The position numbers were made by a program, and so were the translations under genes. Source: Catenaria anguillulae PL171 (taxonomy: Eukaryota > Blastocladiomycota > Blastocladiomycetes > Blastocladiales > Catenariaceae). From it: a stretch of DNA of 64,000 bases. Where the stretch lies: assembly GCA_002102555.1 (NCBI GenBank), contig MCFL01000002.1, positions 248,001 through 312,000 of the forward strand, given 5' to 3'. Below, piece after piece: positions 34,714-44,584 of the stretch (the stretch's first letter is position 1; every line of letters begins with the position of its first letter). A model generated the notes under the pieces. The model saw only the letters and a program-made list of their open reading frames with translations, was not told where the DNA came from and did no database searches.

Positions 34714-36648
34714 ATGCATGCTCATCCCTCGTCAATGGCTCTGATTATGCTGTCGAACACATATGTAGCAAGCATGGTACTCCTCGCAATGCCCACCCCG
34801 CGCCGGGCCCTGGGCCTCATGCCGTCGCAGATGCCGGCCGCGCCGACACCACCGGCCGACTCCACCCCCTTGTCCATTGGTCCCGATTCTTCTTCGGCTC
34901 TTGGGCCGGTGCCTTCCAGTCCCTTGTCCGCCACAGCCGCCCCTTCGCGCAACCACGGCCCGCAGACCCAGCAGCTGCTCAGCCCAGTCTTTGGCCTTCT
35001 CCGAGCTGCCACAGCCAGTCCCGTTGCGGCTGCTGCGGCGGCCGCTGCGGCTGTTCATGCGTTAACGTCAGCAGCAGCCACGGCCACTTCGCCTTGCATG
35101 CTTCCTGCCGGTGGCAGCGGTGGACCCACGGCACCAAGTGCAAGTCACAGCAGCAGCTCTACCAGCTCGTCCCGTCAACGTCTGCGGACCTTTTCAACCA
35201 CTTCGTGTGCTCCATCCCCTCTCATGGGACTTGCGGATGATCTTGTCCAAGCACTCTTGCACGCCGGCGCCAGCTCGGCCCCAAAACACTCGCACCTGCT
35301 TGGCGCCCGGTCGCGCACTGCGTCCTTGGATCACTTGGGGGCCATCCGATCATCGGCAATAGCTCTTTCGGACATCAGCACAGACCGTCTCGGCTCCAAC
35401 GGTGCCAGCGCTCACAGCATTCTACCTGATGCCCGGACAAACTCGTTACCGACACTCGTGCCGCCACCTACCGTCTCATCGCCACACATGCCGCTCCCTT
35501 TCATGGCTTCACCCCCTGCTCGAGTTGCCGCTCCGGCTCCACCTTCCTTGCTATCATCGTGGTCACACGAGCATCAGCAACAGCAGCCTGTGCCTCAACG
35601 CCAGTTGCCAACGCCCACTTTTCAAATCTCTCTGGCGCCTCCTCAGCAACCCCAGCTTCCTGCGGCGCCATCCATGCCTTTGTTTTCGACTCGTCCAACT
35701 CGTTCTGCTTTTCCCACCTTTGGTGGCCAGAGGCGGGCCAACAACAAATCACTCGCTCGCATCACTGCGCCATTGTACAACAACAAAGTTGGCGACGAGG
35801 ACACGCTCAATCTTCCAGCTAAACCCCTTGGCCTGCTCGCGCGCTCGACACCTAGCACATACCCTCACTCTCCGACGTGCTTGTCGAGTTCATCGTCAGA
35901 TTTGCTCGACCTCGGTTACCTGGCCGACTCGGAACACGACCCTGCCGCCTCCCATCACTTTGATCACTCACCGCCATTCACTCCACACTCGCTCCTCTTT
36001 GCGCACACTTCAGCTGCCCAAAATCAAGTCGCGCCTCCGCTGCCGCCTTTTGCTTCACGAGCGCCAGCTCCCACATTGATTCTCCCACCCCCGATTCCCA
36101 TCCCTTCCTCATCTGTACACAACCCATCACCATCCACATACCCGCCCATGCCCTCGCCGCACACCGCGGCACCTTCGCTCTTGTGTCCGCAACCGACACG
36201 CTCCACGTCCACGTTTCAATTTGCGGTTGTGCCCGCCTATGATCCGGCATTGGTGACGTGCGCACCAGACGATGCCGGTGCCGCATCCGCCTCCTCGCTT
36301 TCCTTTGGTCCCGATGCATTTCCCGTGATCCCTCGCACGCCTCTCGACGTGCTCAAGACTCCGCCGCGCACATTTGTCATGCACCCGCCATCCCCCATTT
36401 CGCGACCAGGTGGAGGCGGCGGCGGCGGCGGCGCTCCAACCATGCCATCAACGACCACACCATCGCCCATGGTGCCGCGGCTCGTTGCCCCGCGGCCCGT
36501 GCGCGCCTTGCCTGCATCGGCGGCCGTCGTCGGCATCAAGAACGTGTTGGCCAATGGGTTGCCGCCGCGCACGTCGCCCGTGTCACCCATGGTTGCGTGC
36601 GCGGGGATGCCCGTTGTTGTTGTGGATGTGGGCAAGCTTGGTGGTTGA
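34714..36648 (+). CDS. Large disordered Pro/Ser/Ala-rich protein, unknown
   Basis: Intact frame of 644 aa from the ATG at 34714 (MHAHPSSMALIML); the frame is open further 5' but without another ATG. Composition is Pro, Ser and Ala throughout, with poly-Ala (about 105-115), poly-Gln and poly-Gly (about 570-580) tracts. Short basic-Ser motifs (RSRTASLDHLGAIRSS and ARTNSLPT) resemble PKA or 14-3-3 sites. Short conserved-looking segments are LVQALLHAG and TPLDVLKTPPRTFVMHPP. No folded domain is recognisable. A regulatory or scaffold protein is possible. The long stop-free frame with coherent codon use supports a real gene. Confidence 0.65.
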   Translation: MHAHPSSMALIMLSNTYVASMVLLAMPTPRRALGLMPSQMPAAPTPPADSTPLSIGPDSSSALGPVPSSPLSATAAPSRNHGPQTQQLLSPVFGLLRAATASPVAAAAAAAAAVHALTSAAATATSPCMLPAGGSGGPTAPSASHSSSSTSSSRQRLRTFSTTSCAPSPLMGLADDLVQALLHAGASSAPKHSHLLGARSRTASLDHLGAIRSSAIALSDISTDRLGSNGASAHSILPDARTNSLPTLVPPPTVSSPHMPLPFMASPPARVAAPAPPSLLSSWSHEHQQQQPVPQRQLPTPTFQISLAPPQQPQLPAAPSMPLFSTRPTRSAFPTFGGQRRANNKSLARITAPLYNNKVGDEDTLNLPAKPLGLLARSTPSTYPHSPTCLSSSSSDLLDLGYLADSEHDPAASHHFDHSPPFTPHSLLFAHTSAAQNQVAPPLPPFASRAPAPTLILPPPIPIPSSSVHNPSPSTYPPMPSPHTAAPSLLCPQPTRSTSTFQFAVVPAYDPALVTCAPDDAGAASASSLSFGPDAFPVIPRTPLDVLKTPPRTFVMHPPSPISRPGGGGGGGGAPTMPSTTTPSPMVPRLVAPRPVRALPASAAVVGIKNVLANGLPPRTSPVSPMVACAGMPVVVVDVGKLGG

Positions 36649-37275
36649 AGTCCACTCGGTCGCAAAGTATAGATCAGAACATTGGATGATAATTACTTCA
36701 CGCACTTTGTGGTAGCATGCCGACTTGAGGTCGCTTATTAACGTTTCTTTTCGTTTCTTTCTATCCTTTTTCTTCATGTCCGTTTCTCCGACATGCCCTG
36801 GTTTCCCTTGGTTGTTGCCTTCTTCATTGTGTACATATTTTCATCTCCTCGTTTGATTGTCTTTTCCATATTGGCACTTTCTATTACATCTTCTACTTGA
36901 TCCGTGAGACCCCTGATGTTTTAATCTATGAGCCAGCGAAATGACGGTTGACGTCCATGTCATGCCGTTTTTTTCAGAGCACTGCCAACGCTTCATCTGC
37001 TGTCGTTCAGACGTTTTGGATTGCACTGAACGTATGTACATGCAAGATGAATCAATGACATGCCATGTATCGACCAATTTGACTTGACGCAAACTCTGTC
37101 ATCGTTTCAATCAGCCTTACCTACCCACTCTGAATACATTGTGGCATCATTGCCTTTCATTTCAAGTCACGCCCCCGCCCCGTCGCCGCCCAAACCGCGT
37201 CGGCCACCAACATCGCTCAAATCTCACGTTGAACGCCACGGACACACGGACAAGCACTTGGCTCGACCCATCGTC
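36649..37275. other. Intergenic, no gene seen
   Basis: 3' flank of the disordered-protein gene and promoter of the AP-1 sigma gene. Only short ORFs. Confidence 0.4.
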
Positions 37276-38213
37276 ATGGCTGTACGTATGCTTCACCCCA
37301 GCGGCTCTATGGCGTCACGGTTGTCCGAGTGTCCTCGCTCAATGGTCATCTCAATCTCGCACTTCACTCCGCGGGTGGGCAAGTTGAACGTCATCCATGT
37401 GACGAGCCGCCATCGAGCCCTCAGTCTGCCCAACGTGGGTCATTGAGCCCACAACAGCCGGGTCCCTGATGGCGCGAGCCGCCACTGCCGCCCAACGCTC
37501 TACTCTGTCGACCCGCCTGCCGACCATTCTGACACGGATCCCCGCTACCTGCTAACCCGGCATACCCATTATCGACCCACTGGGCCCTCTACCTGCCAGA
37601 TCGATTACATGTTTCTCGTTTCACGGCAAGGCAAAGTGCGCTTGAGCAAGTGGTTTGTGACCATGGCCACAAAGGACAAGCAAAAGATCATCAAGGATGT
37701 GACGGCTCTGGTGCTGGCGCGGCGATCGCGCATGTGCAATGTGGTCGAGTACAAGGGTAAGTCCCGTCCCTCTTGCCTCACCTTGGCTTTCCTACAACCC
37801 ACTAACGCTGCCCGATGCCGAACACCTTGTTGCTCATCTCCCCCATGCCGCCCGCGCCTTCTTCCGCACAACCTGCTCAACGCAATTCGCAACCAGACAC
37901 TCGCATCATCTACCGGCGCTACGCCTCGCTCTTCTTTGTGGCGGCCATTGAATCGCTCGAGAACGAGCTGTTGACGCTCGAACTGATTCATCGCTACGTC
38001 GAGGTGCTTGACCGGTATTTCGGCAACGTGTGCGAGCTCGACCTCATCTTCAATTTCCACAAGGCCTACTTTATCTTGGACGAGATCTTGATTGCGGGCG
38101 AAATGCAAGAGTCGAGCAAAAAAGCCGTGTTACGTGTGGCCACCCAACAGGATCAGTTGCAGGATCGGGAGGGCGAGGAGGTGCCCGGGTTGAGGAATCC
38201 GATTGGGTTTTGA
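37276..38213 (+). CDS. AP-1 clathrin adaptor complex sigma subunit
   Basis: Small chain of the AP-1 adaptor, which sorts cargo between the trans-Golgi and endosomes. Three exons: a six-base first exon 37276-37281 (ATG GCT), then 37600-37756 and 37897-38213, giving 159 aa. The first intron (GTACGT, 318 nt) is the longest seen in the window; the second has GTAAGT. The spliced protein starts [20 protein letters not shown], followed by [20 protein letters not shown], then [38 protein letters not shown] and [19 protein letters not shown]. These are full-length sigma-1 hallmarks. The tiny first exon is what restores the family's usual N-terminus. Confidence 0.92.
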
Positions 38214-38413
38214 GTGTGTAGTGTGTGTGCATCATTGTTTGCTCCTCTTGTGCGTCGCATGTATTTCGCCGTCTTTCATTTTCTTTTCATTCTTGGCGGA
38301 CAGGGTTAGCAAAAGTGTGGGGGTTTATGCATGAACTACATATTTTCCAGAGAACAACAATAAGCAGAATTGGTGGGGTAAGAAACGACAGCACAAAAAA
38401 ACTTGAGGATCGC

Positions 38414-39955
38414 TTAGTCCTTGTACTTCATCTCGTCCACCTCAAACCCAACCGTGCCAACGGCCCTGGCCATGTCCCTGACCTCGTCCCTCAACTCCTT
38501 AACCATTGGCCACCGTTCCGCGACCACCTGCTCGCCGCCCTCCAACGCCGCCTTGAACTCCTTGAGCTTCCCCCCACCATTGACCTTTTGCTTGATGTCC
38601 TTGGCCACCTTGACTGCCCGATCAATCAGCCCAGCCACACGCACAAACTCTTGCTCGCCAAACCCACGACTTGTCATTGCGGGCGTGCCCATGCGCAATC
38701 CGCCAGGCACCATGGCCGACTTGTCGCCGGGAACCGTGTTCTTGTTGGCGGCAATGTTGGCTAGCTCCAGCACGCGCTCCACACGTGCGCCGTCAATGCC
38801 TGCGGGCTTGAGGTCCACGAGCAACAAGTGATTGTCGGAGCCACCCGACACGAGCGAGTATCCGAGGGATTGCAGGGCCTTGGCAAATGCTTGGTTGTTT
38901 GCCAGGCATTGGCGCGAGTAAGCCTTGAATTCGGGCGACTTGACTTGGTTGAGCGCAACGGCCAGGGCAGTGATGGTATGGTTGTGTGGTCCGCCCTGGT
39001 GGCCGGGAAACACAGACGCGTTGATGGGCTGTTCGAGGTTGTACATGATGGGCGCACCCGTCTTTTTGTCGGTGGCCCGCACCCCTTTTCGGAAAAAGAT
39101 GATGGCGCCGCGCGGGCCGCGCAACGACTTGTGTGTGGTGGTCGTGACAATGTCGGCGTACTCGAACGGCGACGGCAAATCGCCCGCGGCCACAAACCCG
39201 GAAATATGCGCCATGTCGGCCAGCAAGTAAGCGCCGACCTTGTCGGCAATGGCTCGCATGCGCTTGTAGTCGTAGTTGCGGGCATACGCCGATGCGCCCG
39301 CAATCAGGATTTTCGGGCGATACAAGGCGGCAGATTTGTCAAGGGCATCGTAATCAATATACCCAGACTTTTCATCGAGCCGGTACGGCATGGTTTCAAA
39401 GTAGGCCGACACGGCAGAGATCTTTTTGGTTTCGGTCTGGTACCCGTGCGACAAGTGGCCGCCGTGCGGCAAGTCGAGCCCCATGATGCGCTCGTGCGGC
39501 TTGAGCAGCGCATAGTACACGTACAAGTTTGCCGGTGCGCCAGACAAGCTTTGCACGTTGCACCCCCACTGAGCAGGGTCCAAGTTGAAGGCCTCGAGTG
39601 CGCGCTGTTGGCACAAGGATTCGGCCATGTCAATGAACTCGTTGCCGCCATAGTACCGGGCACCTGGGTACCCTTCAGAGTACTTGTTTTGCATCACAGA
39701 CCCGAGCGCTTGCATCACGGCGCGCGACGTGTAGTTTTCTGAGGGAATGAGTACAATCGAGTCACGCTGTCGCCGTTTTTCGAGCTCGATGATGTTGTGA
39801 ACCGTCGGGTCGATGGTGGCCAGGGGCGAGTTGAGCAGGTCGAGTTGCGATTGCGGGTTGAAGGCCGGGGCAGATGCCAGGGTGCGGCGGGCGGCGGCGG
39901 CGGTGGCCGCGGCCGTGGAAGGCCGAACAATTGGGGCAAGGACAGAGCGGATCAT
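38414..39955 (-). CDS. Serine hydroxymethyltransferase, mitochondrial type
   Basis: PLP enzyme converting serine and tetrahydrofolate to glycine and methylene-THF. Single exon, 513 aa. The N-terminus ([20 protein letters not shown], then ARRTLASAP) is Arg/Ala/Ser-rich and lacks acidic residues, a good mitochondrial presequence. Family motifs: [56 protein letters not shown], the PLP-lysine loop [20 protein letters not shown], and [15 protein letters not shown]. All catalytic segments are intact and the length is normal. Three-glycine and Ala-rich codon runs near the 5' end are low complexity. Confidence 0.97.
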   Translation of the reverse strand: MIRSVLAPIVRPSTAAATAAAARRTLASAPAFNPQSQLDLLNSPLATIDPTVHNIIELEKRRQRDSIVLIPSENYTSRAVMQALGSVMQNKYSEGYPGARYYGGNEFIDMAESLCQQRALEAFNLDPAQWGCNVQSLSGAPANLYVYYALLKPHERIMGLDLPHGGHLSHGYQTETKKISAVSAYFETMPYRLDEKSGYIDYDALDKSAALYRPKILIAGASAYARNYDYKRMRAIADKVGAYLLADMAHISGFVAAGDLPSPFEYADIVTTTTHKSLRGPRGAIIFFRKGVRATDKKTGAPIMYNLEQPINASVFPGHQGGPHNHTITALAVALNQVKSPEFKAYSRQCLANNQAFAKALQSLGYSLVSGGSDNHLLLVDLKPAGIDGARVERVLELANIAANKNTVPGDKSAMVPGGLRMGTPAMTSRGFGEQEFVRVAGLIDRAVKVAKDIKQKVNGGGKLKEFKAALEGGEQVVAERWPMVKELRDEVRDMARAVGTVGFEVDEMKYKD

Positions 39956-40499
39956 GGGTTGAGGGAGGGGGGTCTACCGTTCAAGTGAGCATACATGCAT
40001 GATTGTTGTTGGCCAATGAAGACGGCGAATGGATTGGGCCACGGGGCACGGCCGCGCCTTTGAGGGCTGTGGGCCGCGAATGGCCGCTCTGGTTTTGGTG
40101 GGGAACAGTCTCGCGGCGATGTGATGAAACGCAAATCGACGCGTTTGGCATTTCGTGGCATTTTCGCGTGTTTCAGGTTGATCTCCGCTTTTTGCCGTGG
40201 AGAGTCATGGCTGCTTGACGCGACCGATCGGCGGCCCTCTTTTGTCTCACCACCATGATTTTTAAGGGTAAGTTCGCCCGCATCCAGATGCAGGCTCTCG
40301 CCCTTGAGGGGGTCTGTCCTGAAAAGCTGCTCAGCTGCTGAGCTATCTGTCAAGCGCACTGAAGCGAGAGATGACTGTGCAGCTGCCAGTACGGTGGCAA
40401 TGTTGGTCAAGGAGGGAATATCCAAGCTTACTGCTTGAGTACGAGAAAGTACTGGCTTCGACATTGAAAGCACGACAAGACAGCAAAAAGGACAACAGC
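39956..40499. other. Intergenic, no gene seen
   Basis: Promoter side of SHMT and the 3' side of the Helitron-like ORF. A Helitron 3' end (CTRRT with a preceding hairpin) would be expected near here; I could not identify one with confidence. Confidence 0.35.
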
Positions 40500-42231
40500 T
40501 CAATCGTTGGACAAAAGCATGATTTTCGAGGCCACCAAAAACAACTCATCATGCGAATACAGCAAGTCACCAGTAACGCAGACGCGAGAGCCGGACTGCG
40601 GCGCACTGTTGAGAGCATGAAAGTGAATCAAAGCAGCACATTCATGAATGAAATGGAGCGAGAACACGTACGTACAGAGACCCACGCACAAGCACAGGAA
40701 CCAATGTGCCATTGACGTTAATGTCAAGCAAACGACCAACCCACAGGTCCTGGTGCATTTCACCCACGGTTGTTCCGATCGGCTGCGTCTTGTCGGTGCC
40801 GTGAGCCCATTGAAGAACAGGCAGATCCGACCTGAAGATGGACTTGACGTAGGCGTTGAACCGTTCCTTGAACTGCAAGTACGAAAACACATGGTGATGA
40901 GTTGATAAAACATGAGGGAACGACGGAAAAGCAACAAGAGGACGTACGGCTTGCACCTTGATGCACTCCAACCACTCAGCCTGCGTCCGTGGCATGCCCA
41001 CAATCCACGCCACACCATGATGGTGAACCGTCAACCGCCCCTGTGACTCCTCGGCGTAATAGAACGCATCGAGGTACCCAAACACGCCACCATCCTTGTG
41101 CGGCCGCCGGTTCTTGGTGTCCCACCCGAAAATCTTCTCGATCAACACTTGCGTGCACCACAAGTAGTACGACGCTTGGCCAACCAGATCACGGGCATTG
41201 AGGTCCACCTTGACCGCATTGGGGTTCGCCGTCGGGTCCTTGAGGAAATCCTCGTAAGACGACTGTTTCAGACCCTCCGGACCGCTCGCCAGAATGTGCA
41301 AGCTGTAAGACTTGTCCGGGTTGGGCACAAAGGTCCAAAACAGGGATGGCGACCCATGCTTGATCATGAGGGCGTCAAGATCCTTGCGCATTGTGTCGCG
41401 CTCGCCGTTGGTGCCCCACATGCGAGAAACAGACGACGCAATCAACTTGAACACCTCGCCGGCACCACTCGCGACCACGCCAGCTGGAGCTTGAGGAATC
41501 GGGCGACCTACACGCGCTGCACGTTGCACCTCCATTTCGTGCTTCAGACCGGCAACGAATTGGTCTTTGCTGATGGTGTTGGCAACCTTGATGACGTCGG
41601 GCGAGTGCAGCGCGCGCAGGTAGGTGTTGTTCATGACGCGGGCTTTGGCGAGCAGGTCAAAGGCAAAAAACTTGAACGTGCGGTCCTGAGCAAAGCGGCG
41701 GTCGTGCTGCAGGAGGAGGCACTGGACAATCTCGGCCTTAGAATAGTGGTTGCGGCGGCGAGCGAAACGTAAATCGTCATCCGACACGGCATCATCCTTT
41801 GCTGACACCGGCCACGCCAACACGCCGAACGGGTCAAGGTGCGGGAAGAGCATGGTGATCTGTTGGACGTCGCGCGAGTCGATGTACTTTTGCGAGTGGT
41901 GTACGTGCGCGATACCTCTACCCTCCCACCCCCCTGCCGCCTCGCGTGACTTGTCGTCGCCATCATTGCCCGACTCGCCTGCATCGCCATCGTTCTCCCC
42001 ATCGTCGTCGCCGGATCCCTCGTCTTGCGACTCGTTGGCCTTTGCCGCATGCCGCTCAACCTGCCTATCGCCCAAGTCCACATCCGAGTCTGACTTGGCG
42101 CCACCAACCTGCTCAGGATCGTGCTCCAGGTGCGGCAAATCGTGGTCCAGGTGCACATGGTCGACAAGGGCGGCGGGATCGTCGGCAAACTCGGTGTTGG
42201 CTGCTGCCTCGTTGAATGCTTCCCGAGACAT
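40500..42231 (-). mobile_element. Orphan Helitron Rep-like protein (Helitron_like_N), helicase missing
   Basis: Three exons can be read: 42231-40948, 40872-40676 and 40605-40500 (528 aa from the ATG at 42231; the frame is open up to 42294). Donors are both GTACGT. The core matches the Helitron N-terminal domain: KHGSPSLFWTFVPNP, DPTANPNAVKVDLNARDLVG, the replication-initiator style HUH motif in GRLTVHHHGVAWIVGMPRTQ, and AEWLECIKVQA. The first 110 residues are acidic (Asp/Glu/His). Rolling-circle Helitrons carry Rep plus a Pif1-like helicase on one protein; here the frame ends shortly after Rep with no helicase. So this is a truncated element or a host-captured Rep domain. The first intron is 75 nt and stop-free. 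Confidence 0.72.
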
Positions 42232-42294
42232 CTGACCCGACTCGCACGCACGCTTGAGGTTGCCGACGGAATCTTGCGATGAGCCGTCGCACAA

Positions 42295-42727
42295 GATGGC
42301 AGTACTCTACATGTATTCATAGGTAAACTCATAACTGACAGGAAAAGCATTTTGTGAAATCCAGAGCCACGCCGTTCATGAGTACACACGTGAGTGCCCA
42401 GAGGGGCCGGGCTGAGCAGCTGGTGAGATGTCAAGCCAACATCCCTCGCTGGATCGACTTTGGTGAATCGACGACCGACGCGTCCGCTTCATCGCGTCTG
42501 CTTCAGCATTATAGGGTTTCTTGCCATCATCTGGATTCGAACTTTCGGCCTTGCGATTGAAAGGGTGACGCGTAAGGGGCGTCTTAAACAAACGGCGGAG
42601 GGACTAAGGGGACAGACCCCCTCATGGAGACGATTATGGAGTGACTCATTCTCATTTTCATTCTCATGCACATGCCCATGCAGTCCAGGATACCAAAAAC
42701 ACTCGTTGAAACACACGCCCACACACC
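42295..42727. other. Intergenic between Helitron-like ORF and RFC gene
   Basis: Should contain the Helitron 5' flank and the RFC promoter. A T/C-rich repeat (ctcattctcattttcattct, 42647-42666) lies about 60 nt before the RFC ATG. Confidence 0.4.
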
Positions 42728-44245
42728 ATGAACCCCGGAAGCACCGACATGGACCCCATGGACATTGACCAGCAGCCCGACCTCGACCCCGAGACCCACG
42801 ATGAGCCGCAACACGATGATCGCATGGATACCACCACAGACATGGACGGAGACACCTTCAACTCGTCCACCTTCTCCGCAAAGGGCAAGGGCAAGGGCAA
42901 AGCAAAGGCCAAGGCCCCATTCTCATCTTCCCTTGCATCCGATTCATCCTCATCACTCTTCTCCTCGGCAACGCCCGGCTCCGCAAAGACGCCTGCTGAC
43001 CCAAACAACTTGCCATGGGTCGAAAAGTACCGCCCAACCAATCTCTCAGAGCTCGTCTCGCACAAGGACATTACCGAAACCAGTCCGTCGCTCCTATAGT
43101 CTTACGTGTGCTCGTGTTCTTGTCCTCGATCTCCTGACACCCCACATGCCGCCCCTCTCTCAACCAGTCACCAAGTTCATTGACCAACGCAAACTGCCCC
43201 ACCTTTTGTTTTACGGCCCACCCGGCACGGGCAAAACATCCACCATTCTCGCGTGCGCGCGGCGGCTGTATGGCACACACTACAAGTCCATGATTCTCGA
43301 GCTCAATGCCTCGGACGACCGTGGCATTGACGTTGTGCGCGACCAGATCAAGACGTTTGCGTCCACGAAAAAGATCTTCAGTTCTGGGTTCAAGCTCATC
43401 ATCTTGGACGAGGCAGATGCCATGACTCAGGTTGCACAGGCGGCGTTGCGTCGAGGTACATACTACTTTTTTGACTCGACGATTCAAGTGTCTCTGCGAC
43501 TGACTTGCTCTGCTTGCCTGAAATCCTGTTTAGTGATTGAAAAGTACACCAAGAACGTGCGCTTCTGCATCATCTGCAACTACGTGTCCAAAATCATTCC
43601 CGCCGTCCAATCGCGATGCACTCGGTTCCGCTTCAACCCGCTGGAAAAGGACCAGATTGAGCATCGGTTGACTGAAATCGCCGCGCTCGAGCACGTGGAC
43701 TTGCGGCCCGACGGCATGCAAGCCCTGTTGCGCTTGTCTGGCGGCGACATGCGCCGCGCACTCAATGTGCTGCAAAGCGCGCACGCGGCCTATGATGGGG
43801 TCGTGGATGAGGACGCCGTGTATGCGACGACGGCGTGTCCATTGCCCAAGCATATCCAGGGCGCGCTGGATGCAGCGTTGAATGATGAGTTTGGGGTGGC
43901 TGTTGCGAGTGCGTGTCGTTTTGCCTTCCTGCGCGGTGTTTGTCAATGATTCCCCACTCACCCATTGATTTTCGAACGCCGATAGATCTCAATGCCCTGC
44001 GTACGGAAAAAGGATATGCGCTGCAGGACGTGCTCCCGGACATGTTTGCCGTGCTGCGCAACATCCAAATGGCCAACGAGTCCAAGATTGTGTTGTACGA
44101 GGCCCTGGCCGACATTGAGTACAAGTTGTCACAAGGGTGCAGCGACAAGATTCAAGCAGGCAGTCTAGTTGGCGCGTTCAAGTTGGCCGTCGAGTTGAGT
44201 GCGGTTGCAAGTCAGGGTGCGGCGGGCGATGCGATGGTGCAGTGA
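42728..44245 (+). CDS. Replication factor C small subunit (yeast Rfc3/human RFC5 type)
   Basis: AAA+ clamp-loader subunit that helps load PCNA at primer ends. Four exons: 42728-43082, 43168-43455, 43534-43908 and 43986-44245 (425 aa). Donors are GTCCGT, GTACAT and GTGCGT. Conserved boxes: NLPWVEKYRPTNLSELVSH, Walker A HLLFYGPPGTGKTSTI, LELNASDDRGIDVVRDQIK, Walker B KLIILDEADAMT, arginine-finger region SRCTRFRFNPL, and GDMRRALNVLQSAHA. The C-terminal collar (DIEYKLSQGCSDKIQ) is complete. Against the usual 340-350 aa it carries an N-terminal extension of about 95 residues: acidic Asp/Thr then GKGKGKAKAKA. The best match by motif is Rfc3/RFC5. Confidence 0.93.
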
Positions 44246-44584
44246 GTGTGTGTATCGGCAGCCGGTTTGTCGGATGAGAATGTATTTCTTTACACATGTG
44301 TCAGACGTGGCAGGGATGACATCATTTTGGATCGAATGGAGATCGACGGGCTCCCGATCGTGAGGAAATTCACGCGTTCTCTTAAGGCTCACGTCACTGC
44401 CGAGCCAGCATGCCGCGAGTGAGAACGGCCCATGTCTCGCGGCAGCTTCGGCTCGGCTCGGCGACAGTATAAATCCATGCGACCCCTGGCTTGGCCTTTT
44501 CCTCTCTCACCTTCACAAAAACATAAGTAATACCCGACCGACTTGAACCAGTCGCCATCAGCCAACCACAACCACCCATCCACC
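44246..44584. other. Promoter region of MFE-2
   Basis: Follows the RFC stop. Contains the TATA element listed separately and a C/A-rich leader before the ATG at 44585. Confidence 0.5.
44468..44474 (+). promoter_or_regulatory. TATA box of the MFE-2 gene
   Basis: The sequence tataaat lies 117 nt upstream of the ATG, in a GC-rich context, with a CT-rich leader after it, like the GAPDH promoter. Confidence 0.65.

Noticed and set aside
38828-39742. 304-aa plus-strand ORF opposite SHMT
   Set aside because: Antisense to conserved SHMT codons and without its own motifs.
42515-42600. tRNA-like B box (minus-strand AGTTCGAATCC)
   Set aside because: The T-stem does not pair and no A box or cloverleaf can be drawn at the right spacing.
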